Positions 47,114-58,900 of a stretch of DNA of 64,000 nt are shown here, in pieces (the stretch's first letter is position 1; each line of letters opens with the position of its first letter). Position numbers and translations under genes: made by a program. Source of the DNA: Clonostachys chloroleuca (taxonomy: Eukaryota > Ascomycota > Sordariomycetes > Hypocreales > Bionectriaceae); NCBI GenBank assembly GCA_037952775.1, contig JBANAY010000003.1:30256001-30320000 (forward strand). The letters run 5' to 3'. The notes under the pieces are model-generated. The model had not been told where the DNA came from and searched no databases. It saw only the letters and a program-made list of their open reading frames with translations.

Positions 47114-48230
47114 TATGGGCTTCGCAGGGTCCATAATGGGAAGAAGCGTTTTGTTTATATGCATTAATGCCTGATCGATAGAGGTCGAGCCTTCATTGCC
47201 TATGACACCCTATGCCTGTACACGGAATCTCTTCGTCGCCTGATTTTCTTCATACCAGTAGGTGAACATGGTAAGCAAGGACAGGTAGTATCTAGTGTAA
47301 CCAGTCGATGTCTTCTCTTTATCTGATATCTTGCCTTTGGACCTAACGTAAGCTTCTTTAAGACATAAATGCAACAGCTTTGCGAGAAATTTATTCGAGT
47401 TGGCAGGCGCTAGGGGCGCGCGCATATACGACAAATAACTTCATTGTGTGAATCGTATCATCCCAGCATCCTACTCTACTACAAGATAGGACCTTGTATT
47501 ACATATCAGCAAGGCTGTAACTCCTTCTTATCAACTACTTCAATCTTACCAGCTCAAAATGGCCTTGATCCCGTCATGCATATATGGTAAGATATGGCCG
47601 AACGCACGGCGATGTGATGGAGGACTGACCTTCGGTCCAGCCCAAGCCACACCGACTAGTCTTATACAGTCGGAGCATTACCTTATCAAATAGATTTGGG
47701 TTTTAGAGCAGCCATCAAGGCTCGGATCTTACCTCTTTCGTAATTTGTTTGCATAAAGAACTCGGACATTGCCGTTTCTATTCGGTCTATCTTCTGGGGA
47801 ACATCCACAATGACCATATCTAGCAATTACTCATGCACACTGTCGATAGAGCTGACAGGATGAAGGCTCGGTGACATCGGGGTGCGGTTGATGCTGCAAC
47901 TAGCCGATCCTGTCACCTCAGTCTTCTCTTGTACAGTACAACTCTATCGATATGGCTAGAGGCCAAACTCGGAATCGCGATAGACCAAGCCAGCCGTTTC
48001 GTGGCAGTTGACTCAGTAACTTGAGCGGTAGTATTGATGTCGCTTCTTGTCGACCGAAGTTATTTGCTCATCTGCCTTGAGAATAATACAACACGCACAC
48101 GTTGTATTGAATGTACTTGTGGCATAAGCACATGAATTCTCCTGCTCGGTTATGTAAATGAGGATTTTATATTTTTATATTAGACAGACCTCTACAGATA
48201 TTTTGAGACCCAACAACCCTCAAGCCCACC
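47114..48230. other. Intergenic stretch, no gene recognised
   Basis: About 1.1 kb with only short random frames. It holds the promoter of the inositol oxygenase gene; the context just before that start (GCCCACCATGA) is a good fungal initiation context. Confidence 0.5.
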
Positions 48231-49232
48231 ATGAACACAACTACTGCTTCCATAGAATCCATCCCCTCCGTTGCAACGCTCAATGCTGTATCGGATGCGA
48301 TAGATAGCGTTCACGTCCTCGAGGGCAAAATCGCGCAGGACCAACCTCAAGACATAAATGATAACACTTGCCCGGCCTTTCACTCCGAGAAAGACAAAAC
48401 GGCGTTCCGGCAGTACGAATCAGCGTGCGATCGTGTCAAGAATTTTTATCGTGAACAACACACCAAACAGACAGTGGCATATAACCTTTTGTCCCGCAAT
48501 CGATTCCATTCTTCCTCTCGTGTCCGCGCGGAGCTTACGGTGTGGGAGGCCATTGAAAAATTAAACACCTTGGTCGACGACAGCGACCCTGACACGGAGC
48601 TCTCCCAGATTCACCATCTACTGCAGAGCGCCGAGGCCATCCGTCATGATGGTAAACCTCGATGGATGCAACTCACCGGACTCATCCATGACCTTGGAAA
48701 GCTCATGCTTTTTTTCGACGGGGCACAAGGCCAGTGGGACGTTGTAGGAGATACGTTCCCCGTCGGATGCGCCTTTGATTCTAAATGCATCTATCCAGAG
48801 ACGTTTTCCGCGAATCCTGATGCCCAAGACCCAGTATTCAGTACTACGAACGGGATCTATACGCCAGGTTGCGGGATTGAAAACTTACTGATTTCATGGG
48901 GGCATGACGAATACCTCTATCTTGTTTTAAAGGACCAGTGCACTTTGCCTAAGGAGGCCCTCGCGATGATCCGATATCATTCGTTTTACCCGTGGCATAA
49001 AGAAGGTGCCTACCGTGCTTTCATGGCAGAAGGCGATGGAAAGTTGCTGCAGGCTGTGCAGGCATTTAATCCTTACGACCTATACAGCAAAAGCAACGGT
49101 ATCCCGGACATTGGCGAGCTTAAGGTATGTGATGCGTCCACATTACATCTGATAAAAGTATTAACTTCTAAGTAGCCTTATTATCTTGAACTCATTGATG
49201 AATTTTTCCCAAACAAAAAAATTAAATGGTGA
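48231..49232 (+). CDS. myo-Inositol oxygenase
   Basis: Di-iron enzyme that cleaves myo-inositol with O2 to D-glucuronate, the first step of cytosolic inositol catabolism. Two exons fit: 48231-49124 and 49176-49232 (GTATGT...GTAG intron), giving 316 aa. Iron-binding and active-site segments are present: HLLQSAEAIR, TGLIHDLGKLM (the His-Asp pair), WDVVGDTFPVGCAF, LISWGHDEYLY, MIRYHSFYPWH and FNPYDLYSKS. The short second exon supplies the family C-terminus (YYLELIDEFFP, ending KIKW). Without it the protein would end in unconserved residues. The gene looks complete and is presumably a primary-metabolism or accessory gene outside the cluster. Confidence 0.96.
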
Positions 49233-49514
49233 AGGCGAGGTTGTATCAACCCTATCTGACGACATCTAAGAGTTCTTTTTTGGGGAGAGTTGGTATTAGC
49301 AAATCGGTTGGTTGGTAGTTCCACTGAAAGCTTTGAGAAGGCTTCAACGATACGATTGATAAAGTAACGATAGTCCTTGATGTATACTATATTACACTTA
49401 GTTTGAGATTAATATTAAGTATTAATAGAAGGTGGTCAACGAGTAAAATTAAAATAAATTCTATAATATGAAATAATATAGCAAGGCTAACAGTTTTGAA
49501 TGGACATATCTCTA

Positions 49515-50950
49515 TCAACCTGGAAATTGTTTTGGTTTTGCTGCCAGTGATTGTAGCTCAATACTACTTCTGTTATATCCCGGCTCTGGCCTGTAGGGCA
49601 AAATGTTTTCATCAGCCATATACGTAGCAGGGCGGTCGTTCATTGATATGTTCTCGGTGTCCTGACCACTGGCGTACCATCGGTTTGCGGAGGCTGCGGA
49701 AGTGGTTGACTGCCCCTTTGACATATTTGACGATACAAAACTTGTCAACAAGGAGAGTTTGGACAAGTTGACTGCTTCGCCGAGTTTACCCAGGATGGGT
49801 TTAATAAATACCACACAAGCTGTTACATGAAGCCAGTTAATATATAAGTCCTTTGGGAGGCAATTATCGCTATCTTGAGGAATTGGCACCCTACCACACA
49901 CGATGGACACGTTTGGCTCTACCAACTGCCATATTATCGCATCGACTGCATTCCATGTCACATCAAGATTTTTTGATTGAATAACGAGAAGCATTTTAAG
50001 TCGGACAATTGATACCGCTGTAACACTTCATAGCGTGTTAGCGATAGAGTATGAGTATAGAGGTTAATACTCACAAGAGACCAACGAGAAGGATGCCGGA
50101 AATGGCGATTTTCTGTGACTTTGGGAGCTGGAGCTTCCAGATGTATGGTGTCGGGAGGACGACCACGGCAAAATCTGTCACGATGCTGGGTATTCCACTT
50201 CCGTAGTATAAGTGAAATCTTTCCACGTCGCACACGTACTCGCTCTTAGGCATAGGATGGACAAGGTTGTATTGTTCCCAATTCGCACGCACGGGCCGAC
50301 ATCTAAACATCGAAGTGAGAAACTGTTCACATTCAGTATTAGCAAGCCTCCACCTAGTTGAATCTTCGATAGATATATTCACTTACTACCCCGACCGCCC
50401 AAATCAGTGTGATGACCCCAATGGCAATGATAGGGATCCGAATGGATTTCTCAATACCAAAGGTACGCCAATAAAAGGCCAAGATGGACAACTTGACCAG
50501 GCAGAGTGTCCAGATGTAGCATACTTCGCCAATAAAGAGTGCAAACGCACAGTTTCTCACCGAATCAATCTTATTAGCCAAAACATGTTTGCCAAATCCA
50601 TTCTGAACTCCTGAAGTAGAGAACGTTAGCACTGGTGTATGCTATTTGCCTGTCGATATTTGTCATTAATCCTGGAAGAGAAATTGAACGCACCGTAGCT
50701 GGCGAAGAACACTACATGAACTAAAGAGAATGGCTAAAATAATAGAGTCAAGTTAGCGTTAGAATACATTAGTTGGGAGCAAAAGGATTCATCGTACAAT
50801 AGACGCCAAGATTAGCCAATCCTCAATCCCGAGCTTGACCCCTCTGACTTTTCGACTCGCGAGACGTAGCACAAGAGTGGCAATGGCTACTGCCCATGTC
50901 GAATAGCCGACAGCGATAATGGTTGGACCCCTGTTATCAGAAAGATCCAT
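49515..50950 (-). CDS. PTH11-like / fungal rhodopsin-domain membrane protein
   Basis: Seven-span GPCR-like protein of the fungal rhodopsin-domain group, 366 aa. Six exons sum to whole codons: 50950-50798, 50733-50694, 50610-50387, 50322-50075, 50025-49895 and 49819-49515. Conserved features are RKVRGVKLGIEDWLILAS after helix 1, WTLCLVKLSILAFYWRTF, the extracellular pair CRPVRANW and EYVCDVERFHLYYG, then DFAVVVLPTPYIWKLQLP, LLFVTAVSIVRL and a C-terminal helix into a polar tail (SKGQSTTSAASANRWY). No N-terminal Cys-rich CFEM domain is present. Members act in surface sensing in some plant pathogens; its ligand is unknown. The N-terminus before helix 1 is very short. Confidence 0.85.
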
Positions 50951-53900
50951 TCTTTTCCATCGAACCAAAAAGCAAAGGAACAGAGAAAAAGTTCAAGAAT
51001 TATCACAATGGGCAGATAAGTACCTATTCTAAGGTCGTAGCTAAAAGAAAGGCAGGGAAGGCCGGAGCATGGACTTTTGTGACGCATGGCACCGTGGCTG
51101 AATCACACCCATATGCACAATGCTTGCATTATCACAAGATACCACGTCGCACTATCTACATCTGACCTCCATGTTGCTACCTTATGTGAGGGTCTAAGAA
51201 AGCTTGAAATGATTTGAGCTGAGTAAGACCCTCGCCAGAAGAGAGATATCTTGCAGGATGGTGCCACGTGGATCCTTCAATGTAACCCACGGAAGCTGAA
51301 TTTTAGCTCGGGGTGTGGTTAGCTTGGGTGAGATGATACTGTACTACCAATTTTTTGCCAAAAAGATTGATAGAGGAACAGGGAACCAGCCACCGTAAGC
51401 CTTGGCTGCCGCTCCTTCTGTCCACTCAGTGGCAATTTCAAGGTCGCAATGTGGAAATGGATGAGCTTGAACATGCCTTCGGCGTAAGCCTAGAACAACA
51501 TTCATAGACCATTCTCGGATCCTCGCATTTCACCTCACGAGCGCAAATGAGACCCACTCTGTGACGGTCCTTAGATGACGGCCTCTTTTTGTTCACGATG
51601 ACTAAGTCGTGGATAGCGGCAATCCATCGAGCGATGAATGGCTATGATCTGCGCTCGTCGATCTGAAGATATGATGTCTGCAGCCGATCATCGATTAGCT
51701 TTAAGTTACTTAACTTACTTTCATATATATCTTGAAACTCTGCTGGTGGCGATGAGGCACATGCTCTATATAGGAAACCTATGTAAGCCTGCAACGGAAT
51801 TTTCTCCCTATCTATCCAGTTCTTCGATATGGATTGGTAGTTCTCTTTTAAACCATTCATTTGATTTAGAACATCGTATCACGCGCATCGCGGGTATCGA
51901 TGCAGTGGAACGGGCCAATCCAAGGGAATATGAACTGTGTCGGTTGTTCAGCAAAGAAATGCAGCGCTAATAAGTTATAGAATGAATAAGATGCAAAGAT
52001 TACACCTTATACATCTCTAGACACACAAACTATGATTTAACTGGCCGAAAGGACATCCTGAACTAAGCAGAAAGGTTGATCAGCATCCGTCACCCTCCGG
52101 TAAAAAAACAAAACCGGAGGACGTCCCAAGAAGTCTCCAGTCTTCGATATGTATCTCGTAGCTAGATATATAGTAATATCGACTATGAAAAGTTTTGGCC
52201 ATGCCTACATGAAAGAAAGAATACCCCAGATATACTTGTATTGGCGGAAGCCGCTTTACAAAATGGCTACCCTATAGTGTCTTTCTCTTGCTATTGCTAC
52301 TTTGTATTTTCGATGCCCAGGAATGCAGCAGTAATTGACACTCTCAGCTGGGTTCCAGGATTTAACGCACTCCTTGGCACCGTGCACTTTTTTACAATCA
52401 ACGAAGATCAATACCCTATCCTAGCCCTGAGCTGCCACATGCACTTAGGGTTCATTCGGCATCGCTGAGAAAATGATCCCAAATATCAAATTCCCTGCGG
52501 CCTGAGATTAGACATAGTCCTTCAGCGAAAATAGGGGAAAGTCTAAAGCCAGAGGCACTGTTTCACTTCATAGATTGCGAGCCAGAGGATCTGAGGTTCC
52601 CCAGTCCCCCAATTATACCTGATAGGCGTCAAGGCCGCCATACTTGCAAAGGCCCTGGGCACAGTGAACTCTGTTTTTGTTTTCAACAATGATGGACGAG
52701 CAGAGGCCAGGGTAATCGATCTTCCAAAAGACGATCAAGTTAACATGGTCGTTGTCCGTTTTAATAATTGGCCGATGTTGGTGTTATGTTCACCCTAGCG
52801 TTATTCACACTGAAGATAGTAAGTTAGGAGATTCTATCACTGGTATTTAATTTCTTAATTTTGATCCCAGCGTAAAAGGAGTTGGCTTGAATCCAAGCAC
52901 GCTGTGCCCACAACTCAGCCGTAAAAAACAATGAGAGGAATATATTAGCAGCAGTAATATCGGTGGAATAGCAGCCATTGTTCATTTTGGTACTGCCCAA
53001 GTTACATACATTTCCAGGAAGGCGGACTCAAGACAATTTGTAGACAAACGAATGTGCTGCTCACTCACAAAGGTACAGGGCTCAATCTTCTCACCAAAAT
53101 TCGCACAGACTGTCGGCTGACATTTACCCTTTCCAGGCTTTGGAATCAGTTCACCATGTTCTGTCTCTCTCAAGTAAGAACCCAACCTATTACACTCAAA
53201 TCACTCCAGTATAGTTGCCAGGGAGCACGCCAGTACGAGCTCGCTAATAGGTTCGTTACCGACCTGGCTGACATGAGGTGGCAATTGGACGACCTCAGGC
53301 AGCCGGTTGTCTTAGCTAGCTATAAAAGCACTTATCCTGTACCCCAACAGATTGTTAATGGAGCCTTGGTAACGGCTTATGCGACATCTGAAGGACTAGC
53401 TGCACCAGCTACCAAGAACCTATGCAAAAAAAAATTAAAAAGGTGAATCTCTACCCGCTGTGATACACGCTATGCAGCTCATGACTATATTGATATAGGA
53501 TGACAAAAACAAAGATTACATCAAAAGATTGTCTGAAAGCCCGCGTCCCAGACCTTAACTTTGAAGATAATTCCAGGAAGTGGGTCACAGAAATTGAAGG
53601 TAATAGCTTAGGTGAGAAGCTCTTGTTTCGGTGTGCAAGCTTTGTGAAGGAAGTGCCAAGCCATCAAAGGTGGGATGAATGGCAAGAATAAAATATTCAA
53701 TGGGAAGGCCAGTCCACGGAGTACTCCGTTGTGGTTCTGGAGGGATCAAGCATGACTCCGAAACTCGGACACAGCCCGATCATTGCCAATAGCTATGTTA
53801 GCCAGGGTGTTAAGCATGAATAAGGCTCCACTCCCAGAGGGGTAACTTCTCCCTCTATCTTGTGAAGTAATTGGTTCTCCTTGGAAAGCAAACAAGCAGG

Positions 53901-54279
53901 GGTCAAGAAAAGCTATAACTCTCATACTGGAAGAGTGGATACAGAGATGCCGCCTGAAGCCGTCCGTAAAGCAACCAATCGATTAAGTTTCAGCTCTGTC
54001 AATTACCACTCTGCTATGATCAAACCGTAAAGGATATTCATAAAACAACATTGGGTTCGAGATGGGGCAGACTTGTCAAGAATCCTAGGGGTATCGAATG
54101 CGTCCGTGCAAGAGAACTCAAAACTATATAAGAAGACAAGGAAGCCAGCGAGATTTCAATTGTACGATCAAACCCAGACATCTCACCTCATCTTTCCACC
54201 ACCGCCCTTACTTAAGGACTCAGAGAGTATTTCTCTACACACACTCAAACAAGACCACCTTCATCAACTTCAATTCAAA
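50951..54279. other. Long intergenic region with scattered coding-like traces
   Basis: About 3.3 kb without a gene I can support. Open frames at 51638-51970, 52982-53185 (minus) and 53054-53446 lack domains, splice partners or signal peptides. At 52540-52790 (plus) two adjacent frames give protein-like text (EALFHFIDCEPEDLRFPSPP, then AAILAKALGTVNSVFVFNND) separated by a frame change. This could be a decayed gene or an unrecognised splice. TE remnants are possible but not identified. Confidence 0.4.
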
Positions 54280-54495
54280 ATCTCCAAAATACTTTTCGCT
54301 CCCATCATCACCTTACTCTTCTCAGCTCTTGCTGTCGCGGCTCCAGTCACTGAGGGGGATGCCAGCCTCAAGACACGCCAGGAAGCGGAGTGCCGTTGTC
54401 CCGAAGGCTACTGGGTCTGGAGGGACTACAACAGGGGCAAATGGGGCAAGGACGCCTGCCGCAACGACGATGGCCGCATCATCTCATGCCTTTAG
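54280..54495 (+). pseudogene. Small secreted Cys-containing peptide gene without an ATG
   Basis: The frame encodes about 71 aa. A hydrophobic signal-like segment (ILFAPIITLLFSALAVAAPV) is followed by a short pro-region ending in a basic KTR site. A 40-residue tail with four Cys follows (ECRCPEGYW, DACRNDD, IISCL). A TATATAA box lies at 54125-54131, about 150 bp upstream, and the sequence before the frame is a pyrimidine/CA-rich 5' leader typical of fungal genes. Where the start codon would be expected (54280) there is ATC, and no in-frame ATG exists upstream. It is either a start-codon loss, translation from a near-cognate codon, or an unrecognised first exon. The peptide resembles small secreted proteins of plant-associated fungi only in general layout. 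Confidence 0.5.
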
Positions 54496-56171
54496 ATATT
54501 TAAAAGCGACCACGTTTGGATATCCGATGAACGAAAGCTTGGGATAAACATCGAATTCACGTTGTCAACATTGTTCCAGGCTAAATTCAAGTAAGTGAGA
54601 GAGCTATGCAGCTGGTGAAAAAAAAGGGGAAATTCCCGAACACCAAGAATTTAACAACACTATACCCAGTATCATAACACATTAAACTTCGGCCTTTTTA
54701 CCCGGCCGTACACAAGGTTCAACACCAATAATAGCTGAGCCCAGCCGTATATAAGGTTTAAATCCAAAGGCTATACCCGGCGATGCCAGGCTAAATTCAA
54801 TTCACCGGCCTAGATTCCTTCGTGCAGTTGTTGAGTGTTCTGGCCCTTTAAAAAGCTGCAAAAGAGATGAAAGCAGCGTCCGTATTGCGTATGAATAACC
54901 CCCCCAAATAGAGTTAAATAGCCAATAGTAGATTCTTCATCTACCAATATCGCCCTTACTGCATCTCCGACCGTGAAAGCGCCGGCAGGTCCGGCCGCGA
55001 GGCACACAATTATCTCTTCGAAGACCAAGTATATTATATTATATCAGCTACTACTTGAAGTTACTAATAAAAGCATCACCTAAGTTAGGTAGACCTATCG
55101 TTATTAATTTGAACATGATATTCAAATAATCAACCCAATAATAGGTAAACATCATACTAAGCTAATTATTGTAGAATAATTTATGAATTTCTTTTATACT
55201 TAGTATTCAGAATAAGATAATTAGACTTTTCGTCTTCAATACTTATCGCTCCAAGAACTTCATCTATGGCTTCCAGGCCCCTTCCACGGGTATCCACTGG
55301 CGATTCAACAGTCAAAGAGATTGGGTGGATTTCAATTTTCGCAATGCACTGATTTTGCTTTAATAAACCATCCTTAGACCCAACATATTACCTGATTCCT
55401 ACGCCCAGGAGATGTAAAATAATTAACAATGTTTCAGGGCAAGGTGCAGCGTAGCTCGATCATCATTCCCTTAAGCGTTATCTCAGCTCTTTCACTACAT
55501 GTGCCGACAAGCCGAGTGTCTCTTCGGCTTAAAATGAACAACAAGTCTCAGGTCTTGGAGGAATTAGTGTGTTGTCGATCATCTCTACTTTTTACTGTTG
55601 TTTTGTGATACTCGGGACCCCTGGCCAAATGAGTGGCAGCTACTTGACTATTTCCATCACGATCCATTTTCTCTTGGGGTTGCGTGGTAATTCTATGCTA
55701 CCTAACATGCTTTATTACATGAAGGCTCAAGTCCTGCGTTAAACCCAGAGATGAAGCTATTTCTCAATGTAGGATAAAGTGCTAAGCTGAGGAGGGATGA
55801 ATTAACGGATGCACCATGGGAGACACCTACCAAGTGTTGCCAAACATAGCTCGTCCTGAACCAAGCATCACAGACCTCTAGATTGGATTGATTATGTTGT
55901 AACCCCTGTGCTGGGCATTGTCATGTCTAGGTTTTATCTCTCATCTTGTTTTCTCAGAGTATCCAGACATTGATAATGTCCGATCTTTTGCTCGGAGGTC
56001 CGTGAGAATTCCGAGAGACCCGCCACAACCTACAAGAGACGAATCTCTTGTTTGAGAATTTTGTGGGACTAATTGGTCAGACCTTTCATAGAGATTGTTC
56101 TTTCAACCTCACTCCACCACGCTGCATCGATGCCATATAAACACCTCATACCTCTCTGAGCCGCTCACTCC
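54496..56171. other. Intergenic stretch, no gene recognised
   Basis: About 1.7 kb. CCAGGCTAAATTCAA occurs twice (about 54578 and 54786), with a degenerate GGCCGTACACAAGGTTCAA / AGCCGTATATAAGGTTTAA pair between. This suggests a small degenerate direct repeat. The rest is AT-rich; the right end is the promoter of the next gene. Confidence 0.4.
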
Positions 56172-57499
56172 ATGCCTCTTGCCGGGGGTATGATCCCTAC
56201 TTATCGCGTGGACATCGCTCTGGCACCGGAACAGCGTTATGTCGAAGTGGCGCGCGATTTTGCGCCGCGAATGCGCGACATGACAACGGTCTTCAACGAC
56301 CTACTGGACTCCATTTTCAGGTATCCCCTCGTCTGCTGGCTCATCAAGACCTGCGCCAGGTTGTTCCTCCGTAGACTCCACGATGAGGAGCAGGACCGCG
56401 AAGTCAAAAGCATCGCCAAGCTAGTTGGCATGGACAATTACCTCCTTATCGCTCTGAATATCCTTCTCGACGTGATGATGGGCTGCACGGCATGCTGTAT
56501 CTTGACAGAGCCCAACAGCCAGCGGCCGACAGTGGCCGCCAGTCGTTTAATGCATTTCCGGACATTAGATTGGGCGATGGATCCTCTCAGGCATCTACTC
56601 ATTGTTGTGGAGTTTGTAGACTCCAGTGACAATCCCCATCGAGTTATTGCCAGGTCGATTACTTATGCTGGCTTTGTGGGTACTTTGACAGCCACGAGGT
56701 AAGTTATTTACACCGACGAGAGTTGCTGTGCTGACATCCCCACAGACCTGGGTTGTCCGTTTCACTCAACTACCGGCCATCAAATGAGCATTCATGTTCG
56801 AGCACCGCTGTCCGGAAACACCAGTTGCTGGTTTTGTTCGGCTTCCGCCCATCCGTGGCCTCTGTCCTCCGCTCCGTGATCCTCAAAGAGGGAGGTTGGA
56901 CGCTTCACGAAACATCGGCAAGCGACAATGCCTCGTCGCCAATAATAGCTCTGGCATCGCAACTGACCAAGCAGCCCACTTCGCCATGCTACCTCACACT
57001 CAGCGATGGTGTGAACGCTGCAGTGATCGAGAAGGACGTATACGGTGGCAAATTGAAGACTTCTGATCGTTTCATCGTGCAAACGAATCACGACACTCAC
57101 AAGTCTGGCTGCTGTACGGGAAGGCGAATCATGCCGTCTCATCCAGACGACGCTCGAGCTTCGATTCTAGGTGCAGAGCCTTGGCTGAAAGATTCAAATC
57201 TGCGCATGACTATGCTTCATGAAAAGTGGCTGCTCCACGTCGCCGGCGCAGAAACTGCTTCGCCTGTAGGGATCGAAAAGAAGGATGAAAACGGCCTGTG
57301 TTTCGGTCAAAGGGCTGATGCCTCAAGTGTAAGGCCGAGGGTGGGGGTAAAGGAGCATTTGTTGCAAGAGTGGATGATGGAGTTTCCAATCATCAATGAG
57401 TGTTCTCATTATGGCTGCATCATGGACCCTCAGATGGGTGACATAAGGTGGCTGGTCCGGGGAATGATCGAGTATGACCCCCAAAATCCGCGATTTTAG
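56172..57499 (+). CDS. Acid ceramidase / N-acylethanolamine-hydrolysing amidase-like protein
   Basis: N-terminal nucleophile amidase family that hydrolyses the amide bond of N-acyl lipids. Two exons (56172-56698 and 56746-57499) give 426 aa. The N-terminal IPTYRVDIALAPEQRYVEVA matches the beta-subunit region of the family. Family members self-cleave before a conserved Cys; here the candidate is GCTACCIL near residue 115. The paired catalytic Arg/Asp appear as MHFRTLDWAMD. Further motifs are YAGFVGTLTATRPGLSVSLNYR across the intron, the late LTLSDG and VQTNHDTH. No signal peptide is visible, so an intracellular location is likely. It has no evident link to the polyketide cluster. Confidence 0.83.
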
Positions 57500-58559
57500 A
57501 CGGTTAGCACGGACGACGTCGTGACCTGGGTATTGTGTGCAACATTCGTGCGCCGCGCCTCGTTGGTGAGAAGATGGAAGCTGCCTACAGTTGGGTCATA
57601 GGCTTGAGCACGTAGATAGTGAGTAAAGACGTACTATTCTCATCCTAGCCCCCTAGAGACCCAATCCACCAGCCGAAAGAAAAGGGCGGATGACAGCATG
57701 GCCTGCCGAATATAACATAGCTGGACCCCAGAGCCTTTTTGTTCCAACTTCATCCGCCTAGAGAGAATTTATAAGACCTTCAAGCGCAAAAAAAAATCCA
57801 ACTGGTAACGCTGACGTGAAAAAAAAAAAAATAGGTTGCTGTCAAAGTACGTTCTAGTGTCACATGTGGTAACTCCATGTGCTGTTGAGGGTAATCTTCA
57901 GTCTAACGCCTTTTGGCAGAAGGGACAAGCCCATCGTTCTGGGTGTTTGTCTTTTTCATAGTCGCGAAGTTCACTCTCAGAAGGAAAGATTTCTCCACGG
58001 CCACGAGATTTACATTGAGGGTAGCGCTGAATTGTATAAGTATAACAATAATTGATAATACTGTACTAAAATAACTTATTGAGTACAGGGTCGACCGAAA
58101 GTAGTGTCCGCTTTTTCTCTTTATTTAATGTTTTATTTATTAGAACCCCACTTTAGCCACATGTGGCTGACACAGTATTCCTACGGTTTTCCATATGTTC
58201 ACAAGCTAGTCTAGAAATGGCTCTATTATGCAACAGAATCTAATACTGGTATTCCAGGTACTTATCGACCCCCCAGTCTGAATTTCCCCTGTCCCTTCCT
58301 TCTAGTTAATTTTAGCTCTTATCAAACCCTACTGAGACTTGATTCTTATACAGTACTAATAATATGATAACCAAAGTAACTCTAAGTATAAGCAGATTCA
58401 AGCTCTACTCTATAATAAAAAATTAACTAGAAAAATAGTAAGTAAAGTTAAATACAGTAAATATACTATCCGTAGAATATACTTAAACCTGTATTATTTT
58501 AGAACTACTTAACTACTGCTAAATAGGACTGGCTGCTACTGAAGTATATTACCCCCTTA
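57500..58559. other. Transition from normal to AT-rich sequence
   Basis: Composition falls from ordinary to strongly AT-rich across this kilobase. A10-12 tracts lie near 57790-57830. No gene recognised. Confidence 0.55.
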
Positions 58560-58900
58560 TAATAGTTGGATAACTTATACTGGATAAGGTCTAGGGTAGG
58601 TTAGGGCTAAACTAATTAGAGTATTATTCTAAGTAGTATAATTAGATTATTATAGGCTATATAATATAAGTTACTATTAATATAAGTACTATAGAGCTAG
58701 TAATAATAAATACATAGATAATATTATTAATAACTATTTAAAAAAAATTCTATCTAATAAAATAAATATATATATATATTAGAATAATATATTTAATATA
58801 GAGTATATTATTAGTACTAGATAGTAGTATATTTAATATATAGAATATTAAATATATTAGTCTCTATATATAACTAGATATAATAACTAAGGGAGATCTT
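58560..58900 (+). repeat. Left arm of a long inverted repeat
   Basis: Long stretches match the reverse complement of about 63560-63890. Shared landmarks include CTAAACTAATTAGAGTATTA, then AAGTAGTATAATTAGATTAT, GCTATATAATATAAGTTACT and ATAGAGCTAGTAATAATA in the same order. The arms have diverged by point changes, mostly transitions as expected after RIP. The exact limits were judged by eye. Confidence 0.7.

Noticed and set aside
53054..53446. Plus-strand open frame of 130 codons
   Set aside because: No signal, domain or conserved motif, and it overlaps an equally open minus-strand frame.
54810..55028. Minus-strand frame with PAGAFTVGDAVRAILVDEES
   Set aside because: It lacks an ATG, splice partners and any recognised family; kept only as a possibility for a database search.
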